Shown piece after piece: positions 1 through 5,756 of a stretch of DNA of 5,756 bases. Positions within the stretch are counted from its first letter, which is position 1, and each line of letters begins with the position of its first letter. The stretch lies in contig JAOTYS010000312.1 of the NCBI GenBank assembly GCA_029861795.1, positions 1-5,756 of the forward strand, written 5' to 3'. The notes under the pieces were generated by a model. It was not told where the DNA came from, did no database searches, and was given only the letters and a program-made list of their open reading frames with translations. This stretch comes from Gammaproteobacteria bacterium. GTDB taxonomy: Bacteria; Pseudomonadota; Gammaproteobacteria; Arenicellales; JAOTYS01. Made by a program: the position numbers and the translations under genes.

Positions 1-1
1 G

Positions 2-2263
2 ACCGGTTACGTCCAACTGGCAACCCAGGGCGAGACATTTGAACTCCTTGGAATAGATCCGTTTTCAGAACAACCGTTTCGCGACCATGGATCCAGCCTC
101 GAACAACCAGCCGATATGGAGGCGTTGATTACCAAACCGGGCGCGACGCTACTAGCCGAAGATACGGCTCACAGACTCGGCCTACGACGTGGAGACCGAC
201 TGACTCTGAGCATTGACGGCGTCTCCCAGGCATTGACCGTGGTGGGACTCATTAAACAGGACAATGAACTCACGCGGCGCGCCATGGATTCCATCATCAT
301 CACCGACATCTCTACTGCGCAAGAATTGTTGAACCTTATAGGACGTTTGTCGCGTATCGATGTGATAGTGAGCGAAGATGACACGGATGCTCAAATTCAA
401 CAAATTCGAGAAATCCTTCCGTCTGAAACCGATATTGTTCCAAGCGATGCTCGCAGCAGCTCACAGCAGCAAATGACCCGTGCGTTTGAACTGAACCTGA
501 CCGCATTGAGCCTGTTAGCTTTAGTCGTAGGTATGTTCTTGATCTATAACTCTATGACCATCTCGGTAGTGCAGCGAAATTGCCAGATCGGTTTGCTCCG
601 CGCACTTGGAGTCACACGTCGGCAAGTCGGCTCACTTATCTTTACAGAAGCCGTGGTCTTGGCCTTCATTGCCACTGGGTTGGGTTTGTACTTGGGGTGG
701 CTGCTTGCACACAGTTTGCTTGAGCTGGTCACTCGAACCATCAACGATCTGTATTTCGCACTTGAGGTCCGCAATGTAACGGTCACGGCAAGCTCACTGC
801 TCAAAAGTATGTTGTTAGGGGTCGGTGCTACACTAGTCGCGTGCGCTATCCCCGCTTGGGAATCTATGCGACTCGATATTGTTTCGGTGTTACGTCGATC
901 ACAGGTGGAATATCTTGTCCGCGGCCGGTTGCGCTGGTTGTCACTTGCCGGCGTGTTGCTCTTGCTCAGTGGTGCGTTAGTGTTACTAGCCCCCACCCGA
1001 GCCCTTGTCCCTGGCTTCGCCGGGCTTTTCCTTTTGATTCTCGGTACAGCACTGCTCGCACCCAGCTTTACTGTGTGGCTGTTCGCCGTGATGGCGAGAC
1101 CATTTGGCCGAATAGTGGGTATGTTGGGTCACATGGCGCTGCGCGGCGTGGTGGCCTCGCTGAGCCGCACCGGGGTGGCAGTGGCGGCGCTGGCCGTAGC
1201 GCTGTCAACCGTTGTTGGAGTGGGCATTATGATCGGCAGCTTCAGGCTTAGTGTGGAGCACTGGTTGGAGAACTATCTGCGTGCAGATATATATCTCAGC
1301 ATCCCCGAACAACGACCTAACTCCACCCTAAAGCTGGAGGTAATTGACGTCGTTAAGAGCACTGGTGGCGTGGAGACGTTGAGTGTGGGTCGCTGGACAT
1401 CTCTGCCTGGAGCCTCGGGAGATACTGACCTCTTGGTGTTGTCGGTGAGCGAGTCCGGGTTCATGGGATTTCGATTTAAGGAGGGCGATCCAAAGAGTGC
1501 ATGGGCACAGTTCCGAAACGGTGACGCCGTGATCGTGTCCGAGCCCTATGCCTATCACCACGACCTCGCGATAGGTGATCACATAACACTACGCACCGAT
1601 GCTGGCAAGCATGAATTTCCCGTTGCAGGCATTTTCTATCACTATGGGTCGGACCAAGGGATAGTAGTGATGAACCGGGGCACGTATCTGCGTTTGTGGA
1701 ACGACGATCGAATCACCTCAATCGGCATCTACACATCCCCCCAGACAGATGTCATCGGGTTACAAAATGAGCTCAAGAAAGAACTTTCCCCTGTACAACC
1801 ATTGATAATAAGGTCCAACCGACAGTTGCGCGAGGCGTCACTCCAAGTGTTCGATCGAACCTTTGTGATCACCGATGTGTTACGCCTGGTGGCGATCTTC
1901 GTTGCAGTAGTAGGCATCCTGAGTGCCCTAATGACTATTCAATTGGAGCGTGCGCGGGAGTTTGCAGTGCTGCGCGCACAAGGCCTGACCCCTAGACAGT
2001 TATGGGGTCTGATTTGCGCGGAGAGCGGGCTGATCGGTTTTGCTGCAGGGCTGCTGGCGATTCCTCTGGGAGTGATCACCGCATTGGTATTAATTGTCAT
2101 TATCAACCGCAGGTCTTTCGGTTGGACCATGCAGGTGAACATAGATCCCATGGTCCTGGTCAACGCGCTGTTACTTGCGGTAGGGGTTGCCGTGGTGGCA
2201 GGGATCTATCCCGCCCTCAAAATGGCCTACGCCGCACCCGCCCGTGCGCTGCGTGCTGAATGA
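2..2263 (+). CDS. FtsX/MacB-type ABC transporter permease, large two-FtsX-domain form (5' partial)
   Basis: Integral inner-membrane permease of the FtsX/MacB/LolCE superfamily. These proteins do not form a classical import pore; with a separate ATPase they move substrates at the periplasmic face of the membrane (lipoproteins, lipids, peptides, drugs). The frame is open from base 2, so the ATG at 116 is internal and the true start lies left of the window. 753 residues are visible; relatives are somewhat longer (about 800-860), so roughly 50-100 are missing. Visible residues 1 to about 160 form a MacB-like periplasmic domain. Hydrophobic segments follow near 164-188, 209-242, 264-286, 310-330, 337-363 and 388-412, then a second periplasmic domain (about 413-623), then segments near 624-646, 670-700 and 715-742. 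The cytoplasmic FtsX signature occurs twice: IGLLRALGVTRRQ (196-208) and EFAVLRAQGLTPRQLW (653-668). It ends in TGA, immediately followed by the lipocalin gene. The substrate cannot be read from the sequence. Confidence 0.93.
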   Translation, partial: TGYVQLATQGETFELLGIDPFSEQPFRDHGSSLEQPADMEALITKPGATLLAEDTAHRLGLRRGDRLTLSIDGVSQALTVVGLIKQDNELTRRAMDSIIITDISTAQELLNLIGRLSRIDVIVSEDDTDAQIQQIREILPSETDIVPSDARSSSQQQMTRAFELNLTALSLLALVVGMFLIYNSMTISVVQRNCQIGLLRALGVTRRQVGSLIFTEAVVLAFIATGLGLYLGWLLAHSLLELVTRTINDLYFALEVRNVTVTASSLLKSMLLGVGATLVACAIPAWESMRLDIVSVLRRSQVEYLVRGRLRWLSLAGVLLLLSGALVLLAPTRALVPGFAGLFLLILGTALLAPSFTVWLFAVMARPFGRIVGMLGHMALRGVVASLSRTGVAVAALAVALSTVVGVGIMIGSFRLSVEHWLENYLRADIYLSIPEQRPNSTLKLEVIDVVKSTGGVETLSVGRWTSLPGASGDTDLLVLSVSESGFMGFRFKEGDPKSAWAQFRNGDAVIVSEPYAYHHDLAIGDHITLRTDAGKHEFPVAGIFYHYGSDQGIVVMNRGTYLRLWNDDRITSIGIYTSPQTDVIGLQNELKKELSPVQPLIIRSNRQLREASLQVFDRTFVITDVLRLVAIFVAVVGILSALMTIQLERAREFAVLRAQGLTPRQLWGLICAESGLIGFAAGLLAIPLGVITALVLIVIINRRSFGWTMQVNIDPMVLVNALLLAVGVAVVAGIYPALKMAYAAPARALRAE

Positions 2264-2267
2264 TGTG
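2253..2267 (+). promoter_or_regulatory. Permease stop / lipocalin start junction, likely translational coupling
   Basis: The permease TGA (2261-2263) sits between two in-frame GTG candidates for the lipocalin, at 2253 (8 bases before the stop) and 2265 (1 base after it). No in-frame ATG occurs before the conserved domain; the ATGs at 2260 and 2263 lie in a third frame and hit TGA at once. I see no good Shine-Dalgarno sequence before either GTG. The arrangement fits re-initiation by ribosomes ending the permease. Which GTG is used is not decided by sequence alone; both give an intact signal peptide. Confidence 0.5.
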
Positions 2268-3428
2268 AACGCCGCTCGCAATGTCGCTTGCTTCGCTGCG
2301 GTAACATTCTTTGTGCTCGCTTCCATTGCTAGTGAGTGCGTGGCGCAGCGGCGTAACGCCACCTCGTCTGTGGCGCAGGCGCTGGCCGGTTCAGCTGACA
2401 TAGGATTTGCTAAGGCGGACGCTCCAAGGGAGTTCATTTTTCCCGATGACCATGGGCCGCATCGGGAGTTCAAACATGAATGGTGGTACTTCACCGGAAA
2501 CCTGAGCACGGCGGACGGTCGCCGCTTCGGCTACCAACTTACATTCTTTCGTATTGGGCTCGTACCCCACATTCCCGATCGGAAATCATCCTGGGCGACA
2601 TCAGAGATTTACATGGCCCACTTTGCCCTCAGCGATGTAGCTACCGAACAGTTTCACCACCGAGAAAGAATCAGTCGACCGGTTCTGGGTTTGGCAGGGA
2701 GCGCTGTGTCGCCGCTACGAGTCTGGTTGAATGATTGGTCGATTTCACAAATCACACAATCCGCGACACCACGCTGTTTTGGTTGTATATCGGTTCGCCT
2801 GAAGGCCAAAGATGAAGACACAACCATTGATTTGGTGCTGCAGAGTAACAAGCCCGCGGTCTTCCATGGCGATCGAGGGCTGAGCCGGAAAAATGCCGAA
2901 CAGGGTAATGCTTCGTACTATTACTCGCTCACACGAATGCGAACACAGGGAAAAATTAAAACGGCCGGGGAGACCCACGACGTCGAGGGTTTGAGTTGGC
3001 TTGATAGAGAGTGGTCGACCTCTGCGCTAGGCGATGATCAAACAGGGTGGGACTGGTTTTCGTTACAACTATCAAACAACACCGAGATCATGTTTTACCA
3101 GCTACGCCGAGTCGACGGCTCCGTGGATCCGTTCAGCAGTGGAACACTCATACACCAGGACGGTGTTACCACCTCTCTGTCTGCCAACGATGTCCAAGTG
3201 GAAGTTATCGACTATTGGCGCAGCCCGGATACTGGGGTGCGTTATCCGAACCGATGGCGTCTGGTAAGTGAGGGCCAGCGGCTGCAACTTGTAATCGACC
3301 CATTGATCTCAGGGCAAGAACTGAACGTGGCGGTACGGTATTGGGAGGGCGCGGTGTCCGTACGTGGCAAATGGGCGGACGGTGACATTACGGGCTCCGG
3401 CTATGTGGAGCTCACCGGATACGATTGA
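2265..3428 (+). CDS. Exported lipocalin-like protein, AttH/CrtC family
   Basis: Secreted protein of the AttH/CrtC lipocalin-like family, often mislabelled carotenoid 1,2-hydratase. With start GTG 2265 it has 387 residues. Residues 1-28 look like a signal peptide: one Arg, a hydrophobic core AAVTFFVLASIA, then a possible signal peptidase I site after CVA. The mature part carries the family blocks in order: HEWWYFTGNL (71-80), YYYSLTRM (218-225), GLSWLDREWS (242-251), GWDWFSLQL (261-269), YWEGAV (359-364) and a C-terminal GYVELTGYD. This fits the usual two beta-barrel halves, full length and unbroken. The frame also extends upstream to a TTG at 2187, but those residues overlap the permease and precede the signal peptide, so a GTG at 2265 (or 2253) is preferred. 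It directly follows the permease, so it probably works in the periplasm on whatever that exporter handles. No carotenoid genes are nearby, so hydratase activity is not supported. The last 28 bases overlap the convergent patatin gene. Confidence 0.9.
   Translation: MNAARNVACFAAVTFFVLASIASECVAQRRNATSSVAQALAGSADIGFAKADAPREFIFPDDHGPHREFKHEWWYFTGNLSTADGRRFGYQLTFFRIGLVPHIPDRKSSWATSEIYMAHFALSDVATEQFHHRERISRPVLGLAGSAVSPLRVWLNDWSISQITQSATPRCFGCISVRLKAKDEDTTIDLVLQSNKPAVFHGDRGLSRKNAEQGNASYYYSLTRMRTQGKIKTAGETHDVEGLSWLDREWSTSALGDDQTGWDWFSLQLSNNTEIMFYQLRRVDGSVDPFSSGTLIHQDGVTTSLSANDVQVEVIDYWRSPDTGVRYPNRWRLVSEGQRLQLVIDPLISGQELNVAVRYWEGAVSVRGKWADGDITGSGYVELTGYD
3401..3428. other. 28-base tail-to-tail overlap of convergent genes
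   Basis: The last 28 bases of the + strand lipocalin frame (ending TGA 3426-3428) also encode the C-terminal residues of the - strand patatin (stop TAG read from 3403 to 3401). Both C termini are therefore set by the same bases: the lipocalin's conserved ELTGYD ending lies opposite the patatin's unconserved-looking SYPVSST tail. I see no hairpin with a T-run here, so the two transcripts must run into each other's coding sequence unless they end by Rho or by collision. Confidence 0.85.
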
Positions 3429-4261
3429 CGCATTATGTTACTGAGTTTTGCTTGCAACCGGTGGAGATATCGACTGAAGGGCCTGCTACTCGACTGCAGA
3501 GCGCGGCGCAATTCCGGCATTTGCTTCCTGGCTGCGTGATAGCCGACTTCCATCAGATCCGCGGCATTGGAGAAGTCGAACGCGCTAAAGGAATTCACGT
3601 TGGGTCGGATTATGAAGTCAGCCAGGTTTTCCGAAATCACAGCATTTTTCTGAGCCAAGATATGCGTCATCTGCATGATCAGATGCAGAATATGATTGGG
3701 ACGCTGATCTGAGGTGCCACCGGTGCTTAGGTTCACGGCAATGGTAAATTGCTCGCCAAGACTACGTACTGTCTGTACCGGTAAATACTCCACCAGGCCA
3801 CCGTCGACGTAGTATCTACCGCCGATCTCCACCGGCAAAAAAATTTGGGGGATACTGCAACTAGCTCGCACCACCCGCGCCACCGAACCCTGAAGGAATA
3901 CCTCCTTCTCCCCCGTCCCCAGGTCCGTGACAGGCACGGCACAGGGTAGCTTAAGCTCGCCAAAACCGATATCTCCAACAATCTGCCGCACCAGAGACTC
4001 GATGCCTTTGCTAGAGACGAAACCCAGCTTAGTGAGCTTAATACTGGCAAGCTTGCGCCAGCTTAAGTTGGTGGCGGTCAATTCCATTTCGGCCACATCC
4101 ATGCCAGATGCAAATAGTGTGGCAACAATACTGCCACCACTGGTACCGGCGACGTAGTCCAGCTGGATGTCGTCCTCGATCAGCGCCTTGAGCACACCCA
4201 CGTGGGTTACCGCCCGCGCGGTTCCCCCGCTTAATGCAAGTCCTATGGACAGAGGTTTCAT
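3401..4261 (-). CDS. Patatin-like phospholipase family protein (RssA/YlbK type)
   Basis: Predicted serine lipid acyl hydrolase of the bacterial patatin family, 286 residues, close to the length of single-domain RssA/YlbK proteins (about 300). The nucleophile elbow is GTSGG at 39-43 (catalytic Ser41) and the partner aspartate is in the DGG motif at 153-155 (Asp153), which together give the Ser-Asp dyad. The block SCSIPQIFLPV (134-144) before it is also typical. The N-terminal oxyanion loop reads SGGTARAVTHVG (11-22), where relatives usually have GGGxRG or GSGxARG; Ala17 and Thr14 replace usual glycines. There is no signal peptide or membrane segment, so it should be cytosolic or loosely membrane-associated. 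The ATG at 4259-4261 begins right at the family's first strand (KPLSIGLALSGG) and has only a weak GAG-like ribosome site. It lies downstream of the GGT-like gene on the same strand, and its 3' end overlaps the lipocalin gene. The natural substrate is unknown. Confidence 0.92.
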   Translation of the reverse strand: MKPLSIGLALSGGTARAVTHVGVLKALIEDDIQLDYVAGTSGGSIVATLFASGMDVAEMELTATNLSWRKLASIKLTKLGFVSSKGIESLVRQIVGDIGFGELKLPCAVPVTDLGTGEKEVFLQGSVARVVRASCSIPQIFLPVEIGGRYYVDGGLVEYLPVQTVRSLGEQFTIAVNLSTGGTSDQRPNHILHLIMQMTHILAQKNAVISENLADFIIRPNVNSFSAFDFSNAADLMEVGYHAARKQMPELRRALQSSSRPFSRYLHRLQAKLSNIMRQSYPVSST

Positions 4262-4346
4262 GTAGCGCTCAAAAACGTAGCAGTCACTGTATAAGGATAG
4301 ATCAGACGCTCCCGATGGCTAGGTTCGGATGGCGTATGGAGCTCCC
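4262..4346 (-). other. 85-base gap between GGT-like and patatin genes
   Basis: Non-coding stretch separating the end of the GGT-like gene from the patatin start on the - strand. It has no stable hairpin followed by a T-run, so no intrinsic terminator is evident, and read-through from the upstream gene is plausible. Read on the - strand, an A/T-rich patch around 4287-4296 (TATCCTTATAC-like) could act as a -10 element for the patatin, but no matching TTGACA-like -35 is visible. An 8-base palindrome GGAGCTCC at 4338-4345 is probably chance. Confidence 0.35.
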
Positions 4347-5756
4347 TCAATAACCTAGCGCGAGCCCGTCCTTGCGGTGATCCGAAGCGCCGCAATAACC
4401 ATCCGGTAGTCGATAGATGGCCTGGGCTCCCCCATACAAAGAGACAGGTTCCCCTTCCAGTACTTTATGTCCCCGCTCCCTAAGGCTCTGCTTGACCTGG
4501 GAATCCACCCCTGGCTCCAGTGCCAGATCAAAGTCCTTGGTCACATGCCAGCGCGGGGCATCCGAGGCGGACTGCGGATTTTGTCCATATCCGAAGATAC
4601 GCACCATCATCTGCACGTGTCCCTGGGGCTGCATATGGCCGCCCATCACCCCGAAACTCATCACCGCCTCCCTGTTACGGGTAACGAACCCAGGAATAAT
4701 GGTGTGAAATGGGCGCTTGCCAGGCCCCACACAGTTAGGGTGACCCGGCTCCAGATTAAATCCGCTACCCCTATTTTGTAGACTGATCCCAGTATCCGGT
4801 ACAACGATGCCCGATCCGAATCCATGGAAATTAGACTGTATGAACGACACCATCATTCCGCTGCTGTCAGCAGTGGTCAAGTAAACGGTGCCATTTTCCA
4901 CCGGCACTGGTGGTGGGCTGACAGTTCGATCAAGCCGAATGTTACGTGCTTGTTCGCGTAGGAACCCTTCATCCAAGAGCTCCTCTGAGGGTCGAGTCAT
5001 GGTGCTGGGTTCGGCGATATGGCGAAAACCCAGAGCAAACGCCACCTTGATGGCTTCAACTTGCAGATGAACACTGTCCGCGGAATCCACTGGATATCGG
5101 GTGAGCTCCAAGTGCTCGAGCATGCTAAGGGCCATGAGTGCGACTAAGCCCTGGCCATTTGGTGGAATCTCATGGACGGTAACACCCTGATAGTCCTGTG
5201 ACAGCGGTTCCACCCATTGGGAGCCGTGCTCAGCCAGATCCTCCATGCGGATTGCGCCCCCGGTGGTTGTTGCATGGGCAGCAATACGTTCAGCGAGCTC
5301 ACCACGATAAAAGGACTCACCACGGCTCTCGGCAATAGATTCCAATGTGGTGGCCTGTGCTTTTGAGCAGAAGCGCTCACCAGCCCGGGGCGCACGTCCA
5401 CCCGGAACAAACGCGTCGGTAAAGTTTTCGAACTCTACATAGGTTTGCGCGGCCAGAGCCCAGGCGCGGGCGGTAATCGGTGAAACCAAGAACCCGTTGC
5501 GTGCATAGCTGATCGCGGGTTTAAACAAATCTGCAAACGGCAAGCGACCGAACCTATCCGACAAAGTGGCCCATACATCAACAGCCCCCGGTACAGTCAC
5601 TGTGTCCCAGCCGTAAACAGGCATTTCAGCGTATTTGGAGAAGTAGTCCAGCGTCCAGCCTCGAGGAGAGCGACCTGATCCATTGAGCCCACGCAGTTCA
5701 CCCTTGTCCCACACCAACGCAAAGGCGTCGCCACCGATGCCGTTGCCCGTGGGCTC
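4347..5756 (-). CDS. ggt: Gamma-glutamyltransferase family protein, YwrD-like subgroup (5' partial)
   Basis: Ntn-hydrolase of the gamma-glutamyltranspeptidase family, normally made as a precursor that cuts itself to expose a catalytic threonine. The frame is open to the right edge: the residues upstream of 5717 read EPTGNGIGGDAFA, a family block, so the TTG at 5715-5717 is not a start. 469 residues are visible of about 530; the N-terminal 50-60, including any signal peptide, are missing. Conserved blocks in order: LNGSGRSP (24-31), PPNGQG (198-203), the cleavage site before Thr290 in NGTVYLTTAD (codon 4887-4889), FGSGIVVPDTG (313-323), GPGKRPFHT (344-352), the oxyanion pair in MGGHMQPQGH (371-380), and SDHRKDG near the C terminus. 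The nucleophile is kept, but classical glutamyl-binding residues are replaced, as expected for the YwrD-like branch, so glutathione as substrate is doubtful. Alternatives are an amidase or acylase of the same fold. It precedes the patatin gene and may share its transcript. Confidence 0.92.
   Translation of the reverse strand, partial: EPTGNGIGGDAFALVWDKGELRGLNGSGRSPRGWTLDYFSKYAEMPVYGWDTVTVPGAVDVWATLSDRFGRLPFADLFKPAISYARNGFLVSPITARAWALAAQTYVEFENFTDAFVPGGRAPRAGERFCSKAQATTLESIAESRGESFYRGELAERIAAHATTTGGAIRMEDLAEHGSQWVEPLSQDYQGVTVHEIPPNGQGLVALMALSMLEHLELTRYPVDSADSVHLQVEAIKVAFALGFRHIAEPSTMTRPSEELLDEGFLREQARNIRLDRTVSPPPVPVENGTVYLTTADSSGMMVSFIQSNFHGFGSGIVVPDTGISLQNRGSGFNLEPGHPNCVGPGKRPFHTIIPGFVTRNREAVMSFGVMGGHMQPQGHVQMMVRIFGYGQNPQSASDAPRWHVTKDFDLALEPGVDSQVKQSLRERGHKVLEGEPVSLYGGAQAIYRLPDGYCGASDHRKDGLALGY

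Noticed and set aside
116..118. ATG as the start of the permease gene
   Set aside because: The frame is open upstream to base 2 and encodes MacB-like periplasmic sequence (ETFELLGIDPFSEQPFR), so this Met is internal.
544..996. Open - strand frame of 150 codons
   Set aside because: It is antisense to transmembrane-coding sequence of the permease. Its Thr/Ser/Asn-rich product is what the complement of such sequence gives, with no motif of its own.
2325..2345. Possible lipoprotein cysteine in the lipocalin leader (IASEC)
   Set aside because: Glutamate directly before the cysteine does not fit a lipobox, which needs a small residue there. A signal peptidase I site just after is more likely.
2265..3428. 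Carotenoid 1,2-hydratase function
   Set aside because: The CrtC-like fold invites this label, but there are no carotenoid genes in the window, and the neighbouring permease and the signal peptide fit the AttH-type exported lipocalin better.
3670..3689. Inverted repeat TCTGCAT/ATGCAGA with a 6-base loop
   Set aside because: It is inside patatin coding sequence, encoding a Met/His/Leu-rich helix. It has no T-run and no partner copy elsewhere, so chance is the simplest explanation.
3425..3712. Open + strand frame of 95 codons starting beside the lipocalin stop
   Set aside because: It lies wholly antisense to the patatin gene, over well-conserved coding sequence, and its translation shows no recognisable domain. 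It is a shadow frame.
5715..5717. TTG as the start of the GGT-like gene
   Set aside because: The same frame continues to the window edge with a conserved family block (GIGGDAFA), so the real start is outside the window.
1..5756. CRISPR arrays, insertion sequences, tRNA/rRNA genes, tandem repeats, riboswitches
   Set aside because: I looked on both strands and saw no repeat-spacer pattern, transposase motif, terminal inverted repeats, tRNA-like cloverleaf or non-coding stretch long enough to hold one.

Overview
The window is chromosome-like and compact: four protein-coding genes fill nearly all of it, with no RNA genes, mobile elements, CRISPR arrays or long non-coding stretches that I can see. 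Base composition looks moderate (somewhat above 50% G+C by eye). An FtsX-type exporter permease beside an AttH/CrtC-type secreted lipocalin, plus an RssA-type patatin, suggests a Gram-negative proteobacterium, perhaps an environmental gammaproteobacterium. That placement is an inference; nothing here fixes the genus.

Left half (+ strand): a large FtsX/MacB-fold ABC transporter permease, cut off at its N terminus by the window edge (2..2263), is followed without a gap by a gene for an exported lipocalin-like protein of the AttH/CrtC family (about 2265..3428). The second gene has no in-frame ATG near its N terminus and seems to start at a GTG directly after the permease stop, so the two look like a translationally coupled operon. 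Permease and AttH-type lipocalin next to each other is a recurring arrangement, known from attEFGH-like loci. It is usually read as an envelope export system for a hydrophobic substrate or lipoprotein, but the substrate is not established. The ATPase partner is not in the window and probably lies upstream.

Right half (- strand): a gamma-glutamyltransferase-family Ntn-hydrolase (4347..5756, N terminus beyond the right edge) lies upstream of a patatin-like phospholipase (3401..4261) in the same direction. The 85-base gap between them has no clear terminator, so they may be co-transcribed. The transferase belongs to the YwrD-like subgroup: it keeps the catalytic threonine and the oxyanion glycines but has lost most residues that hold the gamma-glutamyl group in classical GGT. 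The patatin has an intact Ser-Asp dyad and an altered glycine-rich oxyanion loop.

The two gene pairs converge, and the lipocalin and patatin reading frames overlap tail to tail by 28 bases, which leaves no room for a conventional terminator. I do not see a wholly new system. The points most worth following are the unexplained exporter/lipocalin pair, the substrate pocket of the GGT-like enzyme, and the overlapping convergent ends.
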